A stretch of 64,000 bases of DNA from Davidsoniella eucalypti. Lineage: Eukaryota > Ascomycota > Sordariomycetes > Microascales > Ceratocystidaceae. Position 1 is the stretch's first letter. Each line of letters begins with the position of its first letter. The notes under the pieces are model-generated. The model ran no database searches. It had not been told where the DNA came from and saw only the letters and a list, made by a program, of their open reading frames with translations. Both the position numbers and the translations under genes were made by a program. Positions 47,937 to 61,100 of this stretch are shown piece after piece. The DNA lies in NCBI GenBank assembly GCA_004009845.1, contig RMBW01000010.1:248001-312000 (forward strand), written 5' to 3'.

Positions 47937-48338
47937 AGCATAACCCTTTTTTTGTTTTGGTAAATTCTGATTGATAGATCGTGAGAAAATGTTGTATTTA
48001 ATTTACATCACAAGATGTGAACTAGCCTGTGCTCAGAATGTTAACGAGTCAAACAATAGGCACTATTAAACTTCTTGAGAAGAAAAAAGAGGGAAGAAGT
48101 CAAGATGCTAGACTCACCAGATATATAAGGATAATCAAAGTAAGTAGTTTGCAACATAGCCAGCCTTAATTGAGTCATATAAGTTTGGGGCATTACAGCA
48201 TAGACTTGAATTCTAACTTCTACAAATACAAATAAATAGTAATATATTCTAGGCAGCAGTGGCAGTATCTGCTCATTCCAAGTAAGCCAGCTTAACACCC
48301 TCACTGCTACTTATCATCCTGTCATGTGACAGTCTGTT

Positions 48339-48392
48339 CATATGTCATGAAAACTCACTCCAAGTTTAAACCTCACTTTAAGGTGACATATG
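48339..48392. repeat. 9-base inverted repeat CATATGTCA / TGACATATG
   Basis: Perfect arms at 48339-48347 and 48384-48392, separated by 36 bases that are themselves partly self-complementary (CACTTTAAGGTG near 48373). The flanks add partial matches (GTTCAT upstream, ATGAAC downstream). It resembles a small hairpin or the end of an old foldback element. Confidence 0.5.
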
Positions 48393-49115
48393 TATGACAT
48401 GAACACTATGATTTGATAATAATGACAAGGTTGGTTTAGTTAATATAATTTGTTTTTTTAAGTTGTTTGATTGATCGTTCATGAACAATACTGTCAATCG
48501 CACTATAAATATACACCCAGTTAATCTATCATCATCCTTGCCTATACGTTAATAGAGTCGTCCATCCAGCTAGGAATTGTCCCTTAGTTTGGTAGACATG
48601 TGATGATTATAGCCAAACATAATAAAAGGCTATCAGTTCGTCCAAACACATCCTTATAATGACAAGCCTCCCCTTCTAACAAGAAGGCTATAAAATATGA
48701 GCACGGAGCGATGGCAAAAACGGCAAGAGAAGATGGAAAGAAACAGGAGATAAAAATGCGGAAATGACAATCCAATGCCAGTGAGTGTGTCGATATATCC
48801 TCGACGTTAAAAGCCACCGCCCAAAAATTTCATACCGAGTAACAAAAAAAAAAATAGACAAAAACGTACAGACGCAAAGTGATCATAGAAAACCAGGAGA
48901 AAAAGAAAAACGTAAGAGATAAAATCAAAAGGCCCCAAACAGCAAAACCTGACGAAGAAAAGCCCGGCACGAATCCCTAGTTACCGTGCCTCCAATGCCC
49001 GAACAACACCATGCGGCCAAAAGTACAAACGGAGGGTATCGTCGTCTCAAGAGGCTCTAATTACTTTAGACGATATTAAAGAGAAAAGACAAGAGAAAGA
49101 CAAGACGAACAGCAA

Positions 49116-49483
49116 TTAATTGGACTCCTCATCAGCCGCCTGTAGGAATAGTGTTAGTACGGTCGATGCAGAGAAGAAGTTTTATTTTGGTGAGTATTAC
49201 TTACGTTGTAGGCCTGCTTCTCGTCCTCGTAACGCTTCTTATCAGCAGCAGCCTTGGCTTCGTAGGGGAGGCGCTGCTTCTCGTTAAGAGCCTTCCAGCG
49301 CTCACCTAGAAGCTTACCGACCTGGCCGAAGGAGATACCGGGGTTCTCCTCACGGACGTTGTCACGCTGCTCGTTGGCGAAGAACATGTAGGCAGACAGA
49401 CCACGCTTGGGAGCGTTGGGGTCCTTCTTTCTGCGAGTCTTCTCGACCTTGGTACCGCGCTTGGAAGTAGCAGCCTTGGGCAT
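49116..49483 (-). CDS. NHP6: Nhp6-type HMG-box chromatin protein
   Basis: Small nuclear non-histone protein that bends DNA and works with FACT. Exons 49483-49205 and 49139-49116, joined in phase 0 across a 65 nt intron (GTAAGT donor, CTACAG acceptor), give 100 residues. Basic N-terminus (PKAATSKRGTKVEKTRRKKD) then one HMG box (about 22-92) with DPNAPKRGLSAYMFFANEQR, PGISFGQVGKLLGERWKAL and YEAKAAADKKRYEDEK; the last exon codes only AADEESN. Length and order match yeast Nhp6 and Aspergillus relatives. A likely 5' untranslated intron ends just upstream (see separate entry). Confidence 0.95.
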
Positions 49484-49508
49484 TTTGAATGATTTGATGT
49501 GTGGGTTT

Positions 49509-49771
49509 CTAGAAGATGATGTTAGTTCTTGTTGATGGCAAATTTAGTTATGTAATGTTGTAGAGAAACTGTCTAGATGTCGACTAACACGGCGGATTTG
49601 ACCAGGCGAAAATCGTGTAAGTGGATGTACCACTGTAAACAAGACCCTAGCTCGGACAACATAGCACATGATAGCCAACTGTGAAGACGACGAAGCATGG
49701 CAGCAAACCAGACTACTAGTACTGGTCGCAAGCATGGTTTGACGGTATGGAAAGAATCGCATGCGTCGTAC
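49509..49771 (-). other. Probable 5' UTR intron of NHP6
   Basis: On the - strand, CTAAC followed by ATCATCTTCTAG ends at 49509, a branch and acceptor pair 25 bases before the NHP6 ATG with no coding purpose. A matching donor CAAG|GTACGA lies at 49771. The 263 nt intron would sit in the leader. RNA evidence is absent; the donor choice is a guess. Confidence 0.4.
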
Positions 49772-52700
49772 CTTGGGGAAGTTAAAGTTCGCAGAGAGAT
49801 GAAGTGTAGTGGGAAAGAGATGAATAGCTACAAGCAAGAGCGTCCAAGGCGGTCCTTATGTAGCTGGTGCTGTGTTGTGGGCTGGAGAATTTTGGGGGAG
49901 AAAGAGAAACAAAACGAACAGCTAACGGGCCAGGTGCAATACAGAGATTATATTGCGTAGCTCAAGAACTGTTGTTTTTTGCTTCAAGCTATCGTGGGTG
50001 GGAAAAATGCTGCTGTGCGTTGGTTGCTGCAAAATCGATTTGGCCTCGAGTTTTGCGTGCAGAGCGTTGCTAGCAAATTTCGCGATGAAGGGTTCTCGGT
50101 AGCTGGTGGGCGGCGAGCAAAAAAAGCATCAATTGGGTTTGCGATAGACAGTATAGCCAGCCAAATGAAGGTCTTTGCTAGGCGCGCAACAGCAGAAAAA
50201 GTGACTTGTGTTTTGGTGTGTGGATGCAGCAAAATGGAGGTACTCACTGGAAAAAAAAGTTGGGTGATGGAAGATTAGTGTGTGAGTTTGTATGGGAGAA
50301 TTGTATGAGTGAAGAAGAGAGGGAAAAATTGTATGGGGGAGGGCCAAGGAGGCCTTTTTACTATGGGCGACTGATTAAGTGGGCTAGCCTGAAATGTGTT
50401 TGTCGCGTTGGTTACTACTGGTGGGCGTGGTAGTTTCCTGTACTTCGAACGGTGCCGGTGTTTTGCTGTGCACTGTACGTGTATCTGCTCGCCCACGCTT
50501 ACCTTCCCCGACTAAAGTCTGTGCTTAGCCCTTCTCTCAGTCTACTTGTACATGCACTTGCATTTTTTGCTGCTGCGCTAGCTGGCACCGTACCAAGAAG
50601 CGGCTTGTTATTGTATGTTTTGCCTATTATTTGCTGTGTCCTTTTCTTCTTCCTCTTCTTCTTCTCTCCCACAGGCAGCACTGTGTGGCACTGTATGGCC
50701 AGCGTTAATTGTACCACGCCTCTTATTGCGCACGCCTATGGCTGGGCTACTTACCAGGGCCCCAAGGTGCAGGCAGCGGTTCTGCAGCGAGAATGAGCGA
50801 GAGAATCAGGAAATGAGTGTGAGTCTTGGGAAAGGGGGACGAAAGACCCCCTTCCACTCCAACTCTCGCTAGTAGACTCGCAGACCACACACCAAGCAGG
50901 CCCATCCGCGTCTGCCCCCTCTCCATCATCCTATCCCATCCCATAGTACAGCACTAAGTCTCGATAGTAGGGGCTGGGCACATATCATGCGTATTATTAG
51001 TATATATTTGTATGTACATAGATAGATACTTACGGTGCGGCGACGGCTGCAGTACGAGCATAATGTCTCGTTTTGTCTAGTCTTTTTCGTTTGCTCTCTC
51101 TACCTACTGCATGTCGCAATAAGACCTGTTAGTTCTTCTTATCAAGTATGTGGTGCGTGACGTGCATCTTCAATAATATACAATACTAAATAAAATACAC
51201 ATACAAAATACTATGTACTAGTATATACTATCTCCTTCATCGGTTTGCTATTCTATATTAAATTTTATTATCTTTTTTCTAAGGAATTTTGTATACATTT
51301 TTCACTGTTTATTTACATGCTTTTTCTACCACATGTACCTACAAAATTTACGCGTGCCTTCCCTGGAGTTACCCTTTGTCCATAATATGATACAATGATG
51401 GTAGGTGGCTCCATAGGTTGTCGTTTTGGGGGATCAAAGGAGAATGAGAAAAAAAAACAAAGCCAAAGAGCTTAATATGGGCGGTTTTACTGTTTACTGT
51501 TTGTTAGTGCTACGAAATAGTCATAATATGCGTTTCATTTGGTACAGTACAAGGTACATGGCCCATGCATTCAACTGTGCCGAGCATATATTTTCCTAGG
51601 CGTGTGTCCACACTGTACTATTTTTTTCTGTATGTAGCATGTAGCGAATAATCGTCGCTGTGTCCTGCTGACGCTGGCCGGCTCTAAGTTTTGTATTTGT
51701 ATTTGTTGTTCCTTTACTCCAGTCAACCATATATATCTGTATGTATAGGTTTACTTGTACTTGTAACTTGTTAGAAGACCCTTGCCTGTTAAAGCAAGAG
51801 CTGCAATGGGCAGACACCCAATTTCAACTCCAGCTCCCGAGAAATTCGTAATTGCAAAAAGTCGGCTTTACTAGTGCTTTGGGTGCACTTGGGTTTGGAG
51901 GCAAGCAACTTCCATAGTTAGTTTCGTCTTCTGTATCGTGATTGGCGTGTAATCCAGCATGCCCTCTTGCTCTTACTCTCTTCTCATTATCCCATGATGA
52001 TCCAGCCATAACCAGACAAAGCCCACCCGCCCTTATCTTATACGTACAGTCCACGCATTACCAAGATCGTCAATTGTACACGCCTCTGTTTCATTTCATT
52101 TCCTGGCATCAGTACAGAAATAGCCATCTGTCTTTGCTATCGGTCCGGATCATCATTGCTGCTGCCGTTACTAGCATTGAATACAAATCTCCCACCAAAT
52201 TTCCACTGTCTCTATGGCATCCAGGCCGCTAGTTAAAGCCACTTTATTTCAGAGTCCCACTATAGAATTTGAGCATGTAAGTGAGTAGGTCAATGCTTGT
52301 TAGCTGTCAACCTGGTAAACCTGTGCGTATAACCCACTACAAGATAGCCATCGTAGTACTGTACATATCTATAATATGTACATGTAGAATAGGCATAGAA
52401 CCTCCAGTATAGAAGCTGCATGCCCTAGCAACCGGAGAAAAGAAAAGCCGCCCTTTCATTCAGTCTATCTATTCTATCGCTTCATATTGCTTGCCCCCAT
52501 CGTTGATTGACTACAAAACGAAATGAAGTGCCGGTGCATACCAAGGCAACGGCAATAATCATAATTACAGCCAAAGACATGCACACGCATTTTCTCCAGC
52601 TACCGACCCAGGCCTAGGGACCAATATAGCGGTCTAGCTTCTCAGTAATGTCAGCTGTAACACCACCTAGTATGTATTTCGCGTTACAGTACAAAGAAAA

Positions 52701-55700
52701 TGAAGCAGCGCAATCATATGCGTAATATGTAGTACTGCCATAGTGAGAAGCAGAAAGAGAAAGGAAACATATTTCCCCCTTTGTGTCTTCTATCTCCGCT
52801 CTTATTCCATTGCACCCTTGCTGTTCCAAATCCCTTGTGATCTGGTGCATTTTTGGACTCATATTCCCTCTTAATAGGAAGGCTTGCAATGCGTAAGCAC
52901 TGTTCTGACAATACATGCAGCACAGTCAAAGACATACTCATGCTATAGCCATACAGCTACAATGTACATTCCCCTTGGCTTTACTACTTACATGCCATGC
53001 CTGGCTCTAATCACCCTACGTTTCTAGCTCGTATCATTTCAAGCCAGTCTTGGTACAACAGCTTTTTCAGTCCGTTGTCTGCCCTCTCGCAACAGTGTAC
53101 ATATATGGCCGGTCGTCACACTAGCCATATGTACGTATACATATACGTACTTGTTCTTCTATCCCCAGAGGCCGGCGGTAACGCAGGCTTGTAGCAACAC
53201 TGTTACGGCGAGCAATGCATATACTGGCTACTTACTAATTACATAGTGTGTATTACATACGGCTACATAGTACAGTGGCTGCACTATTTCATGGACAAGT
53301 TATATGAGCCATCATATGTATATAACCAGGCGGTGCAACTAAACTATTAGGTAGCAGCAAAAAGAGTAATAATATCAACGAAAATTAGTATAGAAAGGGG
53401 TACATAGATCAACGCCGATATACACTTGTATCCACCACAAAGAAAATCACGCATATGGGTACCTGTTCCAAAAGTAGCTCTCTTACATGCTCTTTCTACT
53501 AAATTGTCTGTAACTTGACCAAGATCAGCAAGACTTAATATTACTATACATCTAGTTGGCTCGGGAAATTGTGCTGAGCAGTATTCAGGGCATATATGGT
53601 CTCAGCTTTCTTTGTTGCTATGTTCCAGCAGTGGTAGTAGCATCACAATCTCTCCTCTCTTCTCATACATATTATATTACACCCCCTTCGTACACATTAG
53701 CCAGCCATACAGCTTACAGTACGCCTGCACACGGTCTAAATTGTGAGGCAAGGGATAAGGGAAGAACAACAAAGGCAATAGGAAGAGGCACAAACAGCCC
53801 ACAACTGGTTTAGTGTGTATTAAAAAAGGTGAGGCGGCAGCCGAATATTGCTACAGTGATCTATGAAAAAACAGTACATGTATGTATGTACAGTGATAAT
53901 AGTACATAGTACATCCCACGTTAGAGATTACCGCTATGCCTATCTTTTTGCTTGCTAATGCAATGTCGCCTTTTGTCACATGTGGCGCACTTTTGCTTCT
54001 AACGGGATTAGATATAGCCCGGATTACATGCTATGTAAAGTCTTTTATATCACAGTTAAATATACAAAATGTTGCCGAGAAAGCAGTAGAAAAGGCAGCT
54101 TCGAGATTATATGTACATAGTACATTACATATACAGGCATTATGGACATAGTACGCCCAATAGTCTATCTTTTTTGGGGTGTGTTCTATGATTAGGAGCA
54201 ACCTAGGCGTGATATTGGATGTGTCTCTGTCATTTTTCCTGCATATGACTTAGTATTAGCAGGTACAGCCCAAATCGAGAAGAATCGGACCATATAATAT
54301 GTTTTCCTCCAAGTTGTTTTCTCACTCGTCCACTATCTCCTTTGACTTTGGTCGTATCCTTTCGGCGTTTCTTTCTATAATCACCTTCCGACCTTGCCCT
54401 TCTATTCTCAGATATAAAAAACTAGAGCGATAATTATCGTAGACGATATTTATTTATTCATCATTTTACGTCTTTATGTGGATCACGTGGATCCGACCCT
54501 AGTGGATCGTTAGACATCGAGGGACCCTAATGGCCCTCAAAAACCCCTCCTAATAAAGGTCCGAAAATTTACAAGAAAAACAGGAAACACAGAAAACAGA
54601 TACGAGCAATACAAAAGATCAAAGACACCAGATGAGGGGGTAGGAACAGCGCTAACCTGGCTAAACTTTCCCTATACCAGACGATAATCCTGCATTGTCG
54701 ACAACTAACTAGACTACGAACCCTTATGAATTACACTTTATTTACAGGGAGTATCAAACGAATATTAGTGCTTGTAGATGATTTCTATTATTGGCGAGTA
54801 CACATAATACGTTGATTAATTAGATATGAGGAGTTGCTTACAGATACATGTATCTCCATATGTTGGTTCGGTCATGTGTACATACATATGTACATATGTA
54901 CTTACAGATATATCACAGTGATCTTCTCGATCCAGTTACACCCTGTTTTATAGCGCTTTGCATCGACTTATAAGTCCTAGTAGAAAATAGCGCCATAATG
55001 TAATATACAGCGGCCGGCAATATTCAAAACTTACTAACAAAGCCTTAATAATACAGCCCATAGACACTGTTGGAAGGCGACAAGAGGTAACAGCTCAGAT
55101 AAGTACATGTGTACAAAGCTGTTGCACCTTCGGTTTCTAGTTTGCCATGTATCGAGCTGCAAAATTTACACTGTGTGTACTTGCTATGTTTTCTCATCCT
55201 GCTGCTGTCTTTTGTCCATTCCCGGCGTTCCTTCCCCAAGTCCGTTACAAGCACTGTTAAGTACTTCGGTTATACATACAAAATTTTAAGCGGTGCGTGC
55301 GTCTCCATATTTCTTTTGGCTTGTTTTTTTCTTTTCTCCCCATACTGTGAGCTCTGAGTGGTCACAAAGGGCTCTTTCCTGTTTCTACCTACGTTTTTTT
55401 TTGTAGCTTCCGCCAAGGCCCTTGCTGAGAACTACAAAAATAGCCAGGCCAGGCCAGGCCCCAATTTTCTACTTCCCTTTTCGTACACTTTGGTACCTTT
55501 TTTATCGCGCTGCTGGGTGATTGTGCCCGCAAAGCTACACTCTTGAGTCCCTCTTATCCCCCAGAGCTCCCTCACACCTGTGCTCGCCTTCTCTCTCTTT
55601 ATCGCTGCGCAGCCAAATGAGCCAAATGGCAGTGGGCTTTCTATGAGAGCTCATTGCCTATTTCGGATAGCTTCATCGTGATGTTAATTGTATAGTAATT

Positions 55701-56013
55701 GTAGTCATATCTAGACGGGTGTCCCGATTCAATGATTTCTCTATGTACTATATTCTAGTTGTAAACTACTATGCTGTAAGTGTCTTGTATGTGTAGTCTC
55801 TACATCATCTGGAGTTACATGGTTCTTCACATCATCAATATAGCTGAGGGTTGTTGGTCTAACCCTAATATTTTCGAGTACCATGATGCTGATTGTTGAT
55901 ATATTGTTATGAAGTCTGACGAGTATCATATTTCATAAAAGAGAAAAAGAGGCCCAGTGCAATTGAAGTATTTACTCTTTCCAATCATTAGAATAAAACA
56001 CATTACCATGTAC
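49772..56013. other. Gene-poor 6.2 kb stretch, TACATA-rich
   Basis: No gene is supported. The part near NHP6 (to about 50950) includes a T/C tract and CACAG near 50655-50672 on the + strand and likely contains NHP6's promoter. From about 51000 to 55000 the sequence is rich in TACATA/TGTACA/ATGTAC words, several forming short palindromes (for example TACATATGTACATATGTA at about 54884-54901 and TACGTATACATATACGTA at about 53133-53150). A segment at about 54475-54580 is unlike its surroundings (GATCACGTGGATCC, CGAGGGACCC). Reading frames up to 109 codons are chance-level. Confidence 0.4.
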
Positions 56014-56829
56014 TTACATATCCTCCTCAGGGTCGAGTACGATAGCTGTCAACACTGAATCTCTTGACCAGTCAATACCACTTCCAGCCACTACTGCACT
56101 TGCGGTTCCCTTCATAATCATCCATTTGTACCGGCTTGTCTTGATGTCCTCTTGTAATTTCTCTAGTTCGTCGCTGACCCCCATATCTTCAAGTGGTTCT
56201 TCCTTTTGCCTCTTGGATTTTTCTGCCAGCTCGAGTAACTCAGCTGCCAGAGATACATTATCACGGGACACCTTGACAGCTTCGCCCTGAACGGATATTA
56301 TCTCATCCAGAACTGTGCGTAGCTCACTAGACTGTCGTGAAATATCGAGAGACACAGCATCACGGTCCATTAAATGAGGGGAGATATCTCTGTTGTAGGA
56401 TCATTAGCGACATGTGACTGTAATAAAGATCATATCAGGCCTGCTCACTTTGATATAGGAGAAGCGTATGTCCCTTTGTGAACGGCTTGTAATATAGGAT
56501 ACATAGCCATGGTACTGTCGGTAACTTCCTTTTGGAAAGTATACTGTGATCTTGACTTGAGAAGTGCATCTTGTGCCTTTTTAAGGTCCTCGCTGGAGAA
56601 CGATGCTTGGGCTATTCAAATGGTCAACATTATGTATATTATAGTAGCCTGCTACATCTATCTTACTAGAGGGAATATGAGACATCTGTGCCTTAATTAT
56701 GGCAGTCTCTAGACGCAGCCTTTCCAATTGATCGTAGAGTGACAGAGCTTTATCCTCATCAGGAGATAGCTGGAGTGGCTCATCTAGAGGGACGATATCC
56801 ATATCTACTGGTTGTTGTCGGTGGTCCAT
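56014..56829 (-). CDS. Kinetochore protein CENP-H (Fta3/Mcm16-type)
   Basis: Subunit of the constitutive centromere-associated network (CENP-H/I/K group, Ctf19/Sim4 in yeasts), binding centromeric chromatin. Exons 56829-56667, 56611-56449 and 56389-56014 give 233 residues; introns of 55 and 59 nt keep frame. The first exon has a short helix (LSLYDQLERLRLETAIIKAQ), the second is Lys/Ser-rich, and the third is a long coiled coil (about 115-190) followed by the conserved family end KWMIMKGTASAVVAGSGIDW then SRDSVLTAIVLDPEED. That end matches the CENP-H C-terminal pattern (bulky-rich segment, G-S-G-x-D/N-W). The first ATG (MDHRQQPVDMD) was used. The stop codon TAA overlaps a perfect GTAAGT donor, so a spliced alternative end is possible. 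Confidence 0.8.
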
Positions 56830-58100
56830 GGTCAATTAGGAAGGAAGCCGCGTGATACAATGTCACGAGTAAAGAGCAAGAAACTAGTGTGGGTATTATA
56901 TTCACGAGATACAACGTAGAGCGTTAGAGTTACACCTGTCACGGGGACATGAGGTTTGACGGTATGTCGTTGGCGATGTGCCTTCTCAACGTGGGCACGC
57001 GCTCGTGCGCCACACCTGTCAAATGTGGCACCTGAGACGCCACATCAGGCATGACGTGACCAGACGACGACTTGGGTCACGGGTCAGGCACAAGCTTTCT
57101 TTGCGAATATTTGTGCTCTTATCGGAGTTATCAGTCTGCATTTGTCGCAAGCACAGAGTTGTACTTTTCGCAATCTCCAAAGGTAGCAGCCAGCTAGCAG
57201 CGCATTTATACGTATATAGTGTGCATATATGGCGTATATATACGGAATATCTCAGTTTCCGCCCCGCAAACAAGTCATCAACTAACCAATCTATTTGATT
57301 AGATTGTTCCTGCTTGGTCTGGACTTGCTGCTTTCAGTCTGCGGTACAGCTTCCATTAATTTTTTCTGCAGGCGGCAGCCAAAGTAGGGAATCCTTACCT
57401 ACGTCAACTCGACGACCCACGACCAGGACGACGTGACCTGGGGTGCTCTCTGTATCCTATCGTCTGCTGTTTGCGCCTATCTATCTCTCTATCCTCTTCG
57501 ACATCGTCGGTTCTGCAGCCTTTCTGCAAAGGCAAAGGCACCAAGTCAGAAACTCGACGCTAGAAGCTGGCAGCCAGGCCTTCTCCTGCGTTTGCTGCGC
57601 TCTAGATCATTCTTTACGCTAGTAAGAGGCTCGTAGGATCCTGGGGCCGGCCAACAGGGCTTCTTGCTTTTCTTTTTTTGACCGAACCTATCTCCACCGC
57701 TTTTCTGGAAATCGACGAATTGTCTGCTCTGTAGGCCTCTTTTGACTCGACCACTCGCTCTGCCGCTCTGCATATGGTGGTGCAGATGCAGCCAGCTACA
57801 TACAACTATAAGAGACTATAGGAAAGAATCGAATTCTTGGCTGAGCTGACCAGTCGCTGTCTACAAATATACAAATGCAACTAGTTGTCGGCTGGATGTG
57901 CATAAAAGAAAGAACAAATACCCAGCTCCGCAAGCACTCCCTTGTTTTGTGCTTTCAATCTTCGCTTCCTTTTATTTTCTGGGTTATTAATTTTTTTTCC
58001 GCCTGGTGTTGTTGCTGCCTTATCGCTGTCTTGCGCGCCTCTTTTTTCCCATCTTCATCTCCGGCCGAAATATCCACGCCTTGGGAGATGTCGCAGCAAA
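56830..58100. promoter_or_regulatory. Divergent promoter of CENP-H and ATG11
   Basis: This 1.27 kb spacer lies between outward-facing starts. Near CENP-H it has two copies of ACACCTGTCA (56932-56941 and 57012-57021), plus further CACCTG, and a small hairpin GCACG-CGCT-CGTGC at 56995-57008 containing ACGCG, the core of the MBF/MCB cell-cycle box. Regulation of CENP-H by MBF is inference. The ATG11 side (57940-58080) is T-rich. Confidence 0.4.
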
Positions 58101-61100
58101 ATGTCAGCCTTGGTGGTTTTTGTCGCTCATAGCGGGAGTAAGTTCATAGTAGAACCAACGCTGTTCTCTAGGTAAGTGAGGGGATCCATTGACTGCCATG
58201 TGAAATTGAAATCCGCGTGAAGCTTGCTTAATGCGTTGGCTGGCCGGACATCACACAATTGTGCTGCTTCTACTGCTACTTAACTGCAGAGCCGCCCAGC
58301 CAAGCTAAGCTCGCTGAGCATTGCGCATGCATTCCTTAGCTCGAAAAGCAAAAAAAGAATACACTTAAAACTGACATCATACTATTTGCGCTATCGTCAA
58401 TAGCTTAGACGACTTCAAGAAATGGGCTTCGGACACCACTCATATACCACTGCCTAACATTCTTATCTTGACGCATTCCGGACGCAGCGCCAAACCGCAA
58501 AACCTTCATACCGATACCGAGTTCTTCGTTTACGATAGCCGAGTATCATCGCCCAAAACCCCAAACGTCTCCGCATACGTCACCCAAATACCGCTGCCTG
58601 CACCTCTCGACATCCTCGACCCCCCAAACTCGATAGCCGACGCCCGATTCATAGCATCATGGAAGGAGCTATGTCAGAAGAGACAGGAGTGGGCCATGAA
58701 GACCACTGCTAGCTGCGAGGACCTCAACATATTCTGCATCGAGCGCTTCCAAGAGATCGATGTCACGGTGCGCTGTATCGATGTCGCGCTTACGAATCTT
58801 GATATCTCGATCAAGCCGCTCAAAGCTCGGTATGACGACATCCACAGGTGGTCGCCAAGCGCACTCGAGGATAACGACAAGCTCGCATCACAATGGAAAC
58901 AGTACTTGGATCTAGCTAGATCAATACCCACATCTTCTCAGATGGTGGCGTTTATGACTAGCAAAACGCTGCCGCCAAATTCCTCCACCCACCTCGAAGA
59001 TCTTCTAGAGCCCGAAATTGCTTGTCGCGCCGGGGCTTCTGCTGATGCGTCGCTTGAGAAGATCAAGTCATGTATCTCCAGCCTTGATAACGACGCCGCT
59101 TTTTTGCTCGGGCGCTTCGCGCAGCTTTCCTCTGATTTTGAACAGATGCTCAACCGCCCTATTCTTGGCCGTAGCAATGAGTCTTGCGCTGTTCTCGAAG
59201 ACGTGCATTACATCGCAAAAAAGATCGATACCGACTTCCAGACGACTTCACAGTATTCAGAGAACCATAAAGAGATATCTATGGCGTCGAAGATAGCTCA
59301 CACGCACACGGATAGACTTCTGCCCAACCTAGTGACGAGGGTAACCGAAATGTCCGAGCTAGCTCAGTTCGTCACCACCAATCGCAACGAGATCGCCATG
59401 GAATCTGCCGAGTTTCTGCGCAGCATCACTGATGCTGTTGCTCCATTACAACGCCTCAAGGCCTCTATGAACCGCCTATCTCAAATCGACGATGATCTGG
59501 CAACGTTCGACTATCTTCGACTGATCCAACAATTGCCGTATATGTATGCCTCGTTTGTGGTCGAAGCTATTCGCCGACGCGAGTGGAAGGACAAAATGCG
59601 TAGTGATTCGACCAACCTGGCCAATACCATGGCCCTATTCCAAGAAGAAGAAACGAAACGACGACGAAAATGGGCCCGCATGGTCGGTAGCACGTACCGT
59701 ATCGACAAATCCGAGTCGCCTGCAATGGGCATGGAAGTCAACCTTCTGGGCGACCAGGAGGACTGGCCCGAGTTGACCCGAAACGACCTTGAAGAATTCA
59801 TCAATCTCTTGACTAAGTTCAACGCTGAACAGGCCATCATTGAAGACATACAAAAGCTGTTGGCCGACCTATCCACGCCTACCCGTCACCAGGCCAAGCG
59901 AATCAAGGCCTTTAAAAATGGCAGCCTACATGATACCTCGATGGGCTTCTCTGGATTGCTCATCCGAGGCGATGAAGACTTGGTCCGTTCACTGCAAGAG
60001 GACAAGTCAAAGCTCGAGAGCAAAGTCATGACAGCCGACAGTCGTATTAAGCGTTTGGAGGACATCCTTCACCGACAAAACCAGGCACGCACCTTGCCGT
60101 TCTCTAGTATAGACTTTTCCCTCAAGCCTGGGTCGTCTAGGCCAGGGAGTAGACGTCGGTCAATAGCGGAGACCTTGGATCAAGCGACATCAGCACAGCT
60201 TGAACAGCTTCGGGCAGAGCTTGCTACCGAAAAAGAAAAGTCCCAGCAATACGAAAACAATGTCAAGGCCTTGAAACTGGAGGTTGAGAATCTGAAGAAA
60301 AGCATGGACGATACCAACTCCATCAAAAAGGATCTGCTCCACAACCTCAATACCGTACGACGCGGCTTTGACGAAGAACGCAAGTCTTTGGTCGTTGAGG
60401 CTAAGCAGATTCGCGAGAAGCTGGAGGAGGCTGAAGATTTCATCGAGTCGTTCGGCATGTCTCGGGAAAACGAAAAGGCGACATATGACGAGCGCGTGCA
60501 TGAACTGGAAGGAAATCTCGAAAAAGAACGCAAGGGGCGCCATGATGACCAACTCAAGTATGACGGGCAAGTCGAATACCTACGAACCGAAAGCAGATTG
60601 CAGAGAGAAACGATGGAAGCTTTACAGAAGAAGATCCAGTCCCTTCAAGAAGAAAACATTGCACTTTCCAAGAAGTCTGGCATGTCTCAGTCTACCATGG
60701 AGTCACAGAACCGCGTCCTACACGATCTATACCGTGAACTTGTCCCCGGAGGTGAAGTGCCTTTGGATCACTGTGACCTATCTGAGAATCTCATTTCAAA
60801 AGCCTCGGAGCTTGTTGGCAAGCTTAAGACTGTTGAGAACGATATCTCAGTTCTCGAGTCAGAGTTGGCTCAGACTCATGCTTCCAACAAAGAACTTCGC
60901 GCTTCCGTTGCGGAATCGATCAAGAAGCTTACCGAGATGGAGACAATTTCCTCCCAGCTTAGAGAGACCATTGCCGAGGAGAAAGCTAGATCCGAGGCTA
61001 CTGAGGCTGAGCTTGACCAAGGTCGCAAACAAGTTAGCGAACTGCGGGCCAAGATTGCCGATGGAGAAACTGGATCGGACATTCTTCAAAAGAAGCTCGA

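Larger units (their letters stand above)
44314..49115. other. Gene-poor 4.8 kb stretch
   Basis: No gene is supported. The unknown gene's promoter should lie in the first several hundred bases. Open frames up to about 159 codons (for example 45350-45823 and 46938-47417) have no recognisable content, begin without ATG, and are at the length expected by chance. Two inverted repeats near 47913 and 48339 stand out (listed separately). The rest is ordinary 42-48% GC sequence. Confidence 0.4.

Noticed and set aside
52614..52916. 100-codon ATG frame on the - strand
   Set aside because: Reasonable composition but no motif, splice support or neighbour logic; about chance frequency.
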